Assembly: GCA_007131465.1 (NCBI GenBank)
Contig: SLQN01000267.1
Span: 1-7,351, forward strand
Length of the DNA stretch: 7,351 nucleotides
Direction of reading: 5' to 3'
Source: Paracoccaceae bacterium
Lineage (GTDB): Bacteria > Pseudomonadota > Alphaproteobacteria > Rhodobacterales > Rhodobacteraceae
The notes beneath the pieces are model-generated. The model was not told the origin of the DNA. It made no database searches and saw nothing but the letters and a program-made list of their open reading frames with translations. Made by a program: the position numbers and the translations under genes. Shown one piece after another: positions 1 through 6,897 of the stretch (the stretch's first letter is position 1; the number at the start of each line of letters is the position of its first letter).

Positions 1-1135
1 ACTGGTGGCCTTTCCGTCCATCTCGACCGATGGCAACCGTGCGATCACTGAATATCTGGCGGACTTGCTGGAGGCTTGCGGCGCAAGGGTCTGGCTGGAG
101 CCGGACGTGACCGGCGCGAAGCTGAACCTCTTTGCGACGCTTGGGCCGGAACGCGTGGGCGGGGTCATCCTGTCGGGGCATACGGATGTCGTGCCTGTGG
201 CCGACCAGCCCTGGACCAGCGACCCGTTCACGCTGACCGAACGCGATGGCAAGCTGTTCGGGCGCGGCACGTGCGACATGAAGGGCTTTGTCGCCGCCTG
301 CGTGACGATGGCCCCGGACTTCGCCCGCCGCGATCTGGCCGTGCCTGTGCATTTCGCCTTCACCTATGACGAGGAGATCGGCTGTTTCGGCGCACAGGCA
401 CTGACGGCCAGCTTGCAGGCGCGGGGGATCGAACCCGCCGCCGCGATCATCGGCGAGCCGTCGCGCATGCAGGTGATCGACGGGCACAAGGGCTGTTACG
501 AATATACGACATGGTTCACCGGGCTGGAAGGACATGGCTCGGCCCCCGATCTGGGGGTCAATGCGGTGGAATATGCCGCACGGTTCGCGCTGGCGCTGGT
601 CGATCTGCGCGCGGCGCTGAAAGCGCGCGCCCCTGCAGACTGCCCGTTCGACCCGCCCCACAGCACGATCAATCCAGGCCTCCTGGTTGGGGGTCTGGCG
701 CATAATGTCATCCCTGGCAAGGCGCGGCTGGAATGGGAAATGCGACCGGTGCAGCCGTCAGACGCCGATTTCGTCAAGGCCGCGCTGGCGGATTTGGTGC
801 AAGGTGACTGGCTGCCTGCCATGCGCGCGCGCCATCCCGGAGCCGATATCCGCACCGAGGTCGTGGCCGAAGTGACCGGCCTGATCCCGCAGGCCCACAA
901 CCCCGCGCGCGACCTGGTGATGGACCTGACTGGCGCGAACAGCGCGGGGCTGGTTCCCTTCGGCACGGAAGCGGGGCTGTTTCAGGCTATCGGTATCCCG
1001 TCAGTGATCTGCGGTCCGGGCGAGATTGCACAGGCTCACAGGCCCGATGAATACCTGTCGCTGGACCAGTTGGCCGCCTGCCTGGACTTTCTCGACCGGC
1101 TGGGCCAGCGGCTTGAAAGCGGGATTGTGGGGTGA
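1..1135 (+). CDS. argE: Acetylornithine deacetylase (M20 metallopeptidase family), 5' end outside the window
   Basis: ArgE hydrolyses N-acetyl-L-ornithine to ornithine and acetate in cytoplasmic arginine synthesis. The frame is open to the left edge (a Leu codon precedes the GTG at 5), and the first visible residues, LVAFPSISTD, match the region about 10-15 residues into this family, so the true start lies upstream and GTG 5 is internal. Counting from that GTG, the M20 metal and catalytic residues are all present: SGHTDVVP (His59, Asp61), GRGTCDMKG (Asp91), YDEEIG (Glu123 base, Glu124 ligand), IIGEPS (Glu151) and AQAHRPDEY (His345). The dimerisation (lid) domain lies in about residues 160-290, including EGHGSAP. 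The C-terminus is intact, ending in TGA at 1133-1135. The family also contains DapE, but the length, the GTCDMKGF motif and the overall pattern favour ArgE. It is convergent with the next gene, 5 bp away. Confidence 0.93.
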   Translation, partial: LVAFPSISTDGNRAITEYLADLLEACGARVWLEPDVTGAKLNLFATLGPERVGGVILSGHTDVVPVADQPWTSDPFTLTERDGKLFGRGTCDMKGFVAACVTMAPDFARRDLAVPVHFAFTYDEEIGCFGAQALTASLQARGIEPAAAIIGEPSRMQVIDGHKGCYEYTTWFTGLEGHGSAPDLGVNAVEYAARFALALVDLRAALKARAPADCPFDPPHSTINPGLLVGGLAHNVIPGKARLEWEMRPVQPSDADFVKAALADLVQGDWLPAMRARHPGADIRTEVVAEVTGLIPQAHNPARDLVMDLTGANSAGLVPFGTEAGLFQAIGIPSVICGPGEIAQAHRPDEYLSLDQLAACLDFLDRLGQRLESGIVG

Positions 1136-1150
1136 CGCCATCACAATTCC
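1121..1150. terminator. Candidate hairpin spanning the argE / DUF2059 convergent stops
   Basis: GGGATTGTG (1121-1129) can pair with CACAATTCC (1142-1150), a nine-pair stem including one G-U on the + strand RNA, with a 12-nt loop. The stem covers both stop codons of the two convergent genes, which are separated by only 5 bp. On the - strand RNA a shorter alternative, GTGA/TCAC, is also possible. No T tract follows on either side, so intrinsic termination is uncertain. Confidence 0.35.
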
Positions 1151-1995
1151 TCGGCCACCATCCCCTGCCCCATAACGCGACCCAGTTCCACCGACAGATC
1201 GCTAAATACCTGATCGAAGGCCGTGAACATGGCCAGATTGAAGGCCTGAGCGAACGGGGTGGACAGATACTCCGTATAAGTTCGTAAATCTTCATCGCTC
1301 AGCGGTTGATAGGCCAGCAGAAAATAGGATTCGATCCAGTCCTCGATATCGGCACGCAGCAACTCTTCCTGTGACCACACGAGGCTGAGCAAGTCATCCG
1401 CACCCAGCAACTGCGTGGCCTGTGCCGACAACATGCCACGGTAATAGGCAAGGCTGGTGTTCAACCCCAATGAGACGTTCAGATCGACCAGATCATTGGC
1501 ATCGATGCGCGCGCGCACCATGTCCAGCCGCGCGGCGCGCGGGCCATCGGCGTCGCGGGCCTCTTCCAGCGTGATGCGCGAAATCTCCTCGATCTCGTCT
1601 TCCAGAAGCGCCGCGCGGGCCGAGATTTCCAGCCGCAGGATCCGCCCACCCAGTTCGGTCGCGGCAAAATCGAGCGCATCGGCCAACACGTCGGGCTGTG
1701 ACGCCAGTTCGGCCATGAGGCTGGCTTCAAAGGCGGCGCGCATCGCCTCTGCGTCGTAGATGGCAGCCACATCGCGTTTGAATTCGGCCAGCGCCCGCCC
1801 CTGAAGCGGGATTTCACCATCGGCCACGGCCGAACGGCGCCCCTCTTCGGCCATGATCTCGAACAGTTCCGGCAACAGGAAGGCGCGCGACAGATCCCCG
1901 GCCTGCGCCGGGCGCAACGGGGCCGCCAACAAAAGGGTCGCGGCCAGAAAGGCAAGGCAGGTTCGGGACAGGAAAGCGGGCATTGCAAGGTCCAT
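1141..1995 (-). CDS. Exported DUF2059-family protein of unknown function
   Basis: The product has 284 residues from ATG 1995, or 280 from ATG 1983. The second start gives the cleaner signal peptide: MPAFLSRTC, a Leu/Ala core and a likely cleavage after AQA. No strong Shine-Dalgarno precedes either ATG. The frame stays open upstream to 2166, but that stretch is Pro/Arg/Cys-rich and unlike a protein start, so I exclude it. The mature protein is mostly acidic alpha helix, with segments such as EDEIEEISRITLEEARD. Its last 70 residues (DWIESYFLLAYQPLSDEDL followed by a YTEYLSTPFAQAF segment) match the DUF2059 pattern, in which a PLSDE[ED]L turn leads into a conserved helix. Location is inferred to be periplasmic. 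DUF2059 has no settled biochemical role. It is divergent from the BTLCP gene and convergent with argE; nothing ties it to arginine synthesis. Confidence 0.8.
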   Translation of the reverse strand: MDLAMPAFLSRTCLAFLAATLLLAAPLRPAQAGDLSRAFLLPELFEIMAEEGRRSAVADGEIPLQGRALAEFKRDVAAIYDAEAMRAAFEASLMAELASQPDVLADALDFAATELGGRILRLEISARAALLEDEIEEISRITLEEARDADGPRAARLDMVRARIDANDLVDLNVSLGLNTSLAYYRGMLSAQATQLLGADDLLSLVWSQEELLRADIEDWIESYFLLAYQPLSDEDLRTYTEYLSTPFAQAFNLAMFTAFDQVFSDLSVELGRVMGQGMVAEEL

Positions 1996-2011
1996 TGTTA
2001 AGGTTACGGGC

Positions 2012-2041
2012 AGAATAGGGAAAACCGCGGCGCAGCGCCAA
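2012..2041 (-). promoter_or_regulatory. Possible promoter of the DUF2059 gene
   Basis: Read on the - strand, TTGGCG (2041-2036) and TATTCT (2017-2012) are separated by 18 bp, a moderate match to the sigma70 -35 and -10 boxes. Transcription would start near 2005, leaving a leader of about 10-20 nt before ATG 1995 or 1983. An 11-bp palindrome (2029-2039) overlaps the -35 box and spacer and could be an operator. The match is modest and could be chance. Confidence 0.35.
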
Positions 2042-2182
2042 ACACTTTCGCGCGTTTTGGCAGGGCAAACGCAGCGGATTGGCCTGCGCATCCCGGGGCG
2101 GACCCCTGGCCCAGGATTCGGCAACGCACCGCCGGTGTGTCCGAAATACCCCTGCGCGCAAGACACGGAGCTCGGGGCAGCG

Positions 2183-2212
2183 TTAACAGACCCTTGATTT
2201 TCTTGATATAAT
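2183..2212 (+). promoter_or_regulatory. Sigma70-type promoter for the BTLCP gene
   Basis: TTAACA (2183-2188) lies 18 bp before TATAAT (2207-2212), five of six and six of six matches to the -35 and -10 consensus. The block is AT-rich within a GC-rich window, which strengthens the call. The predicted start near 2219 gives a leader of about 90 nt before ATG 2310, long enough for post-transcriptional control. Confidence 0.7.
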
Positions 2213-2292
2213 TGACTGCGAAAGCCAGATTTCTGCCGCCAGTTTCCCCAGAAACCTGCCCGCTTCGCCGCGATCCTTGCCTTGGGTGTTTC

Positions 2293-2300
2293 AAGGAGAG
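2293..2300 (+). promoter_or_regulatory. Ribosome binding site that sets the BTLCP start
   Basis: AAGGAGAG is a strong Shine-Dalgarno; its GGAG core (2295-2298) lies 11 nt before ATG 2310. It selects ATG 2310 over the in-frame TTG at 2277, which has no such site. Confidence 0.7.
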
Positions 2301-2309
2301 GGTGACAAC

Positions 2310-3014
2310 ATGTTCCTGCAACTTATGCAGCATATCCGTCCAAGCCGGCCGGGCGTTTCTTTCGGGCAAGGGCGAGGGCGAGGGCTGCAACGGGCGAAGC
2401 TACCCCTCTGGACAAGGTTCGCTGCGATATCCGCGATTGGGTGCGCAGGTTTCTTTTCGACCTTGGAGACAGCACAGGCCGGACAAAGTCTTCCGCAGGG
2501 GGGCCTGCTGGCGCAGAAACTCGACCTCTCGCCGCGCCGGCCGGTGCTGGCACATGTCAGGTTCTGTATCGTCTATCCCGATCAATGCGAAGTCAGGTCC
2601 GACAGGCGCGACCGGAATGCAACCCCCGCTGCCCTGCTGAAGCAGGCGCAGCGCGTCAATGTCACGGTCAACAGGGCCATCGCGCCCTTGCCCGATGTGG
2701 GTTTCGATAGCTGGGATGTCGATGTCGATGCGGGCGATTGCGAGGATTATGCCCTGCAAAAGCGCAAGGAACTCCTGCAGCTTGGCTGGCCCACCAAGGC
2801 GCTGCGGATCGCGCTGACGCGCACGAGGCATGGCACATATCACGCCGTCCTTCTGGCCACGATCGGGGGGACGGATTTTGTGCTGGACAACATGACCGCG
2901 CGCATTCTGCCCTGGTCGGCAACCCCCTACACGTTCCTGTTCGTGCAGGATGCCAGGGATCCGAAGGCATGGCATGACATCACCTACGGGACCGGTGGCC
3001 GCACCACCTCATGA
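2310..3014 (+). CDS. Exported bacterial transglutaminase-like cysteine proteinase (BTLCP, DUF920, LapG-like family)
   Basis: The product has 234 residues from ATG 2310. A catalytic Cys-His-Asp triad is visible: Cys144 in AGDCEDYALQK, His178 in GTYHAVL and Asp193 in FVLDN. The surrounding pattern (VNRAIAPLPDV, SWDVDVDAGDCEDY, then WPTKALRIALT) is that of peptidase family C93/DUF920. A hydrophobic stretch at about 33-50 ending TAQA (cleavage near residue 57) indicates export. The Arg-rich part before it (about 30 residues) is unusually long for a signal peptide, so a twin-TM or late-start alternative is possible. The best-studied relative, LapG, is a periplasmic calcium-dependent protease that cuts the giant adhesin LapA under control of the c-di-GMP receptor LapD. 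No LapD or adhesin is in this window, so a biofilm role is only inferred. It is convergent with the small gene downstream, 15 bp away. Confidence 0.85.
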   Translation: MFLQLMQHIRPSRPGVSFGQGRGRGLQRAKLPLWTRFAAISAIGCAGFFSTLETAQAGQSLPQGGLLAQKLDLSPRRPVLAHVRFCIVYPDQCEVRSDRRDRNATPAALLKQAQRVNVTVNRAIAPLPDVGFDSWDVDVDAGDCEDYALQKRKELLQLGWPTKALRIALTRTRHGTYHAVLLATIGGTDFVLDNMTARILPWSATPYTFLFVQDARDPKAWHDITYGTGGRTTS

Positions 3015-3049
3015 CGCGATGCGGCAGGATCAGAACAAGCGGTCGCGTC
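3013..3049. terminator. Candidate stem-loop between convergent BTLCP and small-protein genes
   Basis: GACGCGA (3013-3019) and TCGCGTC (3043-3049) form a perfect 7-bp inverted repeat with a 23-nt loop. It begins at the BTLCP stop and reaches into the last codons of the opposite gene. There is no T tract and the loop is long, so it is a weak candidate. Confidence 0.25.
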
Positions 3050-3527
3050 GGGTGCTGATCCAGCCTTCATGTGGCGCATATCTTTCGGAAAGGGCGATGT
3101 AATGTTCCACTTGCGCCGGGGGTTCATTCAGCGCCCGCGCAATCATCGCGAGCTTGAGCCAGAGATCACCATCCGTGGGCGTGCAGGCAAGGGCGCGGTG
3201 CAGGATATGACGTGTCGCCTCGCGCTGCGCGACCAGCTCGGCTGCGTCAGTCGGGGCGAAGACATTCGCCCCGACCTGCCATGCAATCAGATCGCCGGCA
3301 TAAAGATGCAGGGTCACAGGGGTCCGGGCGCGCAGGGCCGCGCAGTTTTCCGTCAAACCGCGTGTCAGCATCACATCGATCGGACCAAGGTCCTCGACCT
3401 CGAACCGGCCACCCTCGATCTGGGTAACCAGCGCCGCATAGCTGCCCCACACGACCACGCTCGCCGATTGTGTCCAGATTACCGCCAGCGTCAGCAAACC
3501 GCACAGCAACAGACCCAGCCTAGCCAT
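3030..3527 (-). CDS. Small membrane-anchored protein with a TPR-like C-terminus, translationally coupled to the tyrosine kinase
   Basis: The product has 165 residues from ATG 3527. That start overlaps the kinase stop in the string ATGGCTAG (an 8-bp overlap). The frame is open further upstream to 3590, but that part only shadows the Tyr-rich tail of the kinase. No clear Shine-Dalgarno precedes the ATG, consistent with coupling to kinase translation. Residues 4-21 (LGLLLCGLLTLAVIWTQS) form an N-terminal membrane anchor or signal peptide. A middle section of about 100 residues has no motif I recognise and carries two cysteines (in LTENCAALRA and RALACTPTD). The C-terminal 50 residues (DGDLWLKLAMIARAL through HYIALSERYAP) look like one to one and a half TPR-type helix pairs. 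The position suggests a periplasmic accessory of polysaccharide assembly, but the function is unknown. Confidence 0.75.
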   Translation of the reverse strand: MARLGLLLCGLLTLAVIWTQSASVVVWGSYAALVTQIEGGRFEVEDLGPIDVMLTRGLTENCAALRARTPVTLHLYAGDLIAWQVGANVFAPTDAAELVAQREATRHILHRALACTPTDGDLWLKLAMIARALNEPPAQVEHYIALSERYAPHEGWISTRRDRLF

Positions 3528-5835
3528 CGCGGTAATAGGACTTGTAATAGGAACGATACTGGCTGTAGCCGCTATACGCCCCATAGGCATGTGCCTTCTT
3601 GGGATCGAACATGTTCAGAAACGCGCCGAAGCACATGTCGTTCAACCGCGGGTCCGTGCGCAGAATGCGTTGCGCCTGGTCTACCGGCGTGCTGCCCCAT
3701 TTGATCACGAAAAGCAGGCCATCAAGCTTGTCGAGCACCGCACGCGCATCGACGACCGGCCCAAGGGGCGGCAGGTCGATCAGAACGAAATCATAAACTT
3801 GGTCAAGATCGGCCAGCAGCGCTGCCATGTTGTCGCTGCCCATCAATTCGGCAGTGTGAATCGCCCGGGCCTTGCTGTTGGGAAGGACGTGAAGCCCTGT
3901 CGATTTAACCGTATGATAGACGCCGCGCCAATCCGCGTCGCCAAGCAGGACATCGACGAGACCCGCATCGAATTCGCGCCCGAAGGCGCGGGTCAGGCCC
4001 GGATTGCGCATGTCGCCGTCGATCAGCATGACACGCTTGCCCTGTTGAGCCAGCAGATTGGCAAAATTCCCGATGGTCGTGGTCTTGCCTTCTGACGGAA
4101 AACAGGACGCAACGCCGATCTTGGCCCCGCGCGCTGTCTGGCGGCGCCGCAGCGAAATGCTCATCTTGCCTGTGCGCAGCGCTTCGGCATAGCTGGAAAT
4201 CGGGTTGTCGGTCGCGAATGACAGGGTCTCCGGCATCAGCAATTCGCGGTCGCGCAATTCCGATGCCGCGGCCTGTCTGACCGGCACGCTCCGCAACCGC
4301 CCCTTGATGATCGTCAACCCACCCAGAAACTCCAGCCCGAGGTCATCTCGCACATGGTCTTCGGAGCGGACCTTGTTGTCGCGAAATTCTCGGAACCCCA
4401 TCAGCAGGATTGCAAGGAAAAAACCGCCAAGCCCCCCCATGGCCAGCACGGAATTCGGCCGTGGGAAGCTTTGTCCCCCCGGCTGCGCGCGATTGAGAAC
4501 CCGCGCGGAAGATGTCGGGATCTGTTGGCGTTGCAGCGCTTCCTGATAGCGCTGAAGGTAACTGGTATAGAGGGAGCGTACAGTTTCAGCGTTGCGTTCA
4601 AGTTCGCGCAACTGGGTCAGAACGGACTGATCCGCACCGACACGCAGCGAGGCCTCGGATTGCGCGTCCTTAAGGCTCGCGACACGTTCGCGCGCAGCGT
4701 TCAGATCGCTTCGGATCAATTCCGCGCTGCGTCGGATCTCCTCGAACATCATGGCTTCGATGTCGTCCAGTTCGCGGCGGCGGCGCTCGGTCTGGGCGTG
4801 ATCTTCGCCCAGTGTCGAGGCCAGGTTGTTATAGGACCGTGCAACTTCCAGATAGCGTGACCGCAGCCCCGCGGTAATGCCCTGCGTTGCAGTTTCGCGC
4901 ACAACTGCGGATGTGTCGTTGGACGCCACGATCTGGTCCAGACGTCGGCTGAGAGCCTCGAGGTCGACAAGTCTTGCGCGTGCATCGACAAGGTTCCGGG
5001 TCAGAGTTTCGAATTCGGCATCCGCAAGGCGATCGATATCGACACCCAGCAGATCGTTCGCGACCCGGAAATCCTCGGCAATCGCGGACAGGCGTTCGGA
5101 CTGATCACGCAACTGGTCGGTGCGCTCACGTAACCAGTCGATTGCCCGTTGCGAGGCTTCATCTGTCGATTGGAGTTGATCCTCGATATAGGCTGCAGCA
5201 ATACCATTCGCGACCTGCGCTGAAAGACGGGGCGACACTGATCGGTACTGCACCTGAACAACACTGCTATCGCGAATGGAAGAGACACTCATGTTTGATC
5301 GCAAGATACGCGCGGCTCGTTCAATATCGAGGTTCTGACGATCAGCTTCACTCGGAGTGAAGTCTGGCGTCCCGTCCGCAAAGATTCCGCGGATCATGGA
5401 TGTGATCTTTTCCCGCAGACCGAACACATAACCGAATGCGCGGCTGATCCCGGTTTGCGGTCGCTGGATGAAAGCTTCCGATTCGTGCAGGTCAAGCGAT
5501 CTGACAACGCGTTCAGCTATACGTTCGGAGCGCAGAACCTGAATTTCGGTTTCGAGGTGGAGTATGGGTTGCCGCGCACCCGACACACCCGAGAAGTCCA
5601 GAAATGTCTGGGTATCCGGCGTCGTGCCAAGGCTGATCTCCACTGCAGACGTGTAGATCCGCGTTGTCGTGGCCAGATAAGCAAGGCTGAGCATGATCCC
5701 GGACGCCATCGCAAGCGCGAAGAACCACTTGTTGCGCGTGAAGAAGGAGATGGCCCGGCGCACGTCCAGATGGACCACATTGGCATTGGGGTCACCGCTC
5801 TGTGTCGCAAACACATCAGTCGTCTGTCGGTTCAT
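3520..5835 (-). CDS. Polysaccharide co-polymerase / bacterial tyrosine kinase (Wzz-Wzc, ExoP-like)
   Basis: This inner-membrane protein of 771 residues would control chain length and export of a Wzx/Wzy-type exopolysaccharide through tyrosine autophosphorylation. The start at ATG 5835 is favoured by AGGAA seven to eight bases upstream; an in-frame extension to 5868 lacks support. Order of domains: cytosolic N-tail; TM1 at about 35-57; a periplasmic Wzz domain with long coiled coil at about 225-430; a GNVR-like segment with proline-rich PRPNS before TM2 (about 463-482); a linker; then the BY-kinase. Walker A is CFPSEGKTTT (578-587), Walker A' LIDGDMR (604-610) and Walker B FVLIDLPP (683-690). 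The oligomerisation motif reads EALRTGK (551-557), with Lys where many relatives have Arg; a Lys is also familiar in ExoP-type proteins. The tail holds eight tyrosines between residues 751 and 768. The protein is complete, with kinase and co-polymerase fused as in proteobacterial Wzc. A cognate phosphatase of the Wzb type is not in view. Confidence 0.93.
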   Translation of the reverse strand: MNRQTTDVFATQSGDPNANVVHLDVRRAISFFTRNKWFFALAMASGIMLSLAYLATTTRIYTSAVEISLGTTPDTQTFLDFSGVSGARQPILHLETEIQVLRSERIAERVVRSLDLHESEAFIQRPQTGISRAFGYVFGLREKITSMIRGIFADGTPDFTPSEADRQNLDIERAARILRSNMSVSSIRDSSVVQVQYRSVSPRLSAQVANGIAAAYIEDQLQSTDEASQRAIDWLRERTDQLRDQSERLSAIAEDFRVANDLLGVDIDRLADAEFETLTRNLVDARARLVDLEALSRRLDQIVASNDTSAVVRETATQGITAGLRSRYLEVARSYNNLASTLGEDHAQTERRRRELDDIEAMMFEEIRRSAELIRSDLNAARERVASLKDAQSEASLRVGADQSVLTQLRELERNAETVRSLYTSYLQRYQEALQRQQIPTSSARVLNRAQPGGQSFPRPNSVLAMGGLGGFFLAILLMGFREFRDNKVRSEDHVRDDLGLEFLGGLTIIKGRLRSVPVRQAAASELRDRELLMPETLSFATDNPISSYAEALRTGKMSISLRRRQTARGAKIGVASCFPSEGKTTTIGNFANLLAQQGKRVMLIDGDMRNPGLTRAFGREFDAGLVDVLLGDADWRGVYHTVKSTGLHVLPNSKARAIHTAELMGSDNMAALLADLDQVYDFVLIDLPPLGPVVDARAVLDKLDGLLFVIKWGSTPVDQAQRILRTDPRLNDMCFGAFLNMFDPKKAHAYGAYSGYSQYRSYYKSYYRDG

Positions 5836-5935
5836 TTCAAGTTCCTGAACGGGGACGCCACGGCACAATCATTATTCTCAAATGAACAATGCCCCAGAAG
5901 TCCGGGGCATGTCCCTTCTATCGATGGCAGCAGAA
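5836..5935 (-). other. Spacer between the exported-protein gene and the kinase gene, with a GC hairpin
   Basis: The 100-bp gap contains an inverted repeat: ATGCCCC (5889-5895) and GGGGCAT (5904-5910), a perfect 7-bp stem with an 8-nt loop. Read leftward, the sequence after the stem is TGTTCATTTGAG, only moderately T-rich, so this may be a partial terminator or an mRNA-processing or stability hairpin rather than a full stop. Downstream, AATAAT (5876-5871 on the - strand) could be a -10 box for the kinase, but no convincing -35 box lies 16-18 bp upstream. Confidence 0.45.
5889..5910 (-). terminator. GC-rich hairpin, candidate attenuator between the exported-protein and kinase genes
   Basis: A perfect 7-bp stem (5889-5895 with 5904-5910) encloses an 8-nt loop, about 26 bp after the stop of the upstream gene in the leftward direction. 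The following bases are T-rich but broken by G and C. It could lower kinase expression relative to the first gene. Confidence 0.45.
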
Positions 5936-6874
5936 TTACTGGGGGCTGACCACTGGTCCGCTTCCACTGTCAGTGCTTCGCGTCACGCCGCCGCCTGTTC
6001 CGCTGAGACCGTCACCGCCGGACCCACCCGCAAAGGGAATGAAATCCTCCCCGGTCCTGCTCGCATCATCCCCGCCACCGGTTGCACCACCGCCGCCAAT
6101 CGCAGCGGCGGGAATAACCGGCACTGGCGGCGCGGGCGGCACAGGTGGCTGGACCGGCACATCAGCGACAGGCGGCACGCCAGCCGCAGCGCTGAAGGCT
6201 GTCGCCAGCCGGTCATTCCCGGAAATCGCGACGGCGGTTTCAATCGCAGATGCCAGTTCCGGCGCCGCTGTCTCTGCGATCAGTGCAAGCGCGCGCCCGA
6301 TCGCCTCGGGGCCGTTGGTGGCTGTCGCTGCATTGGCTACAGCGATGATCGCATCAATCGTTCCGGGCCGAGGGTCCAGAGCGATTGCGCAGTTGGTTAT
6401 TTCCTCGATCAGAGCAGGATTCACGTCCCCGGACACAGATACGACCCGGCCGAGCTCCTCCACCAGCGCCGCCGAAATGGCAGGCAGGGCAACTGGAGGC
6501 GCATTCTGTTCCACGACACGGCAGAACCGCTCTCCGCCCGCGTCATCAAGCGGAATACTGGCCACGACGACACTGGCAATCAGCGACGGCGCAGCGCCAC
6601 CGCCCACGAGCGCGGCAACCAGCGCATCCAGATCGCCGCTGGGCAACAGCGCCAGCAATTCTGCACGCTCTGCTTCGGTGGCAGCCTCAAGTATCGCGAC
6701 AAGGTCCGAACCGGACAGTGCCACGACATCCTGCGACGCATCGTTGCGCGCAAGTTCGATCAACACCTCGATCGTTTCGGCCTGCGCTGTGCGGCTGCCT
6801 GCGTCCACAAGCAGCACTGCCCCGGCCAGAGCGAGGATTTGCATCGCAGGGCTGTACCGTTTTGCCATGTTCAT
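5936..6874 (-). CDS. Exported Ala-rich helical protein with Pro-rich linker and Gly/Ser-rich tail, function unknown
   Basis: The product has 312 residues from ATG 6874, or 310 from ATG 6868. GGAG (6882-6879) is 4 nt from the first and 10 nt from the second, so the start is undecided. A signal peptide core (MQILALAGAVLLVDAG) with likely cleavage after TAQA near residue 32 indicates export. Residues about 35-232 are Ala/Leu/Val-rich and predicted helical. They contain three similar stretches beginning APSLIASVVVASI (95), NPALIEEITNCAIAL (152) and APELASAIETAVAI (204), suggesting a repeat of 52-57 residues. Two cysteines, 118 and 162, could form a disulfide. A proline-rich linker (about 234-256) leads to a low-complexity Gly/Ser/Thr tail ending VVSPQ. 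I recognise no family. It is the first gene after a promoter, upstream of the kinase on the same strand, so a role in polysaccharide secretion or matrix is inferred only. Confidence 0.75.
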   Translation of the reverse strand: MNMAKRYSPAMQILALAGAVLLVDAGSRTAQAETIEVLIELARNDASQDVVALSGSDLVAILEAATEAERAELLALLPSGDLDALVAALVGGGAAPSLIASVVVASIPLDDAGGERFCRVVEQNAPPVALPAISAALVEELGRVVSVSGDVNPALIEEITNCAIALDPRPGTIDAIIAVANAATATNGPEAIGRALALIAETAAPELASAIETAVAISGNDRLATAFSAAAGVPPVADVPVQPPVPPAPPVPVIPAAAIGGGGATGGGDDASRTGEDFIPFAGGSGGDGLSGTGGGVTRSTDSGSGPVVSPQ

Positions 6875-6897
6875 TCTTCTCCAAAAAACAACACGCG

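Larger units (their letters stand above)
1996..2309. other. Divergent intergenic region with three short perfect palindromes
   Basis: This 314-bp stretch lies between two divergently transcribed genes for exported proteins. It holds a weak leftward promoter, a strong rightward promoter and a leader of about 90 nt. Three 5-1-5 perfect palindromes are present: GGCGC-A-GCGCC (2029-2039), CCTGG-C-CCAGG (2105-2115) and CACCG-C-CGGTG (2127-2137). The last extends, with one G-T mismatch, to 2124-2140. In the leader, TTTCTG (2230-2235) can pair with CAGAAA (2250-2255). I see no convincing gene here; the open frames that cross it lack a plausible start or codon bias. Confidence 0.5.

Noticed and set aside
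1996..2166. N-terminal extension of the DUF2059 protein to 2166
   Set aside because: The added 57 residues are Pro/Arg/Cys-rich, precede a clear signal peptide, and run through the presumed promoter region.
2212..2640. Rightward frame of 142 codons overlapping the BTLCP gene start
   Set aside because: It is in a different frame from the BTLCP gene with its intact triad, has no Shine-Dalgarno, and its product is Arg/Gly/Ser-rich with no recognisable motif.
3528..3590. N-terminal extension of the small anchored protein to 3590
   Set aside because: It only re-reads the kinase tail in another frame; the start at 3527 gives a direct membrane segment and a typical stop-start overlap.
3589..4860. 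Rightward open frames opposite the tyrosine kinase gene (about 168 codons each)
   Set aside because: They lie wholly within a well-conserved kinase gene on the other strand, and their compositions match antisense translation.
5836..5868. Start of the kinase at 5868 instead of 5835
   Set aside because: The ATG at 5835 has AGGAA at suitable distance, and family N-termini typically begin close to the TM1-preceding segment.
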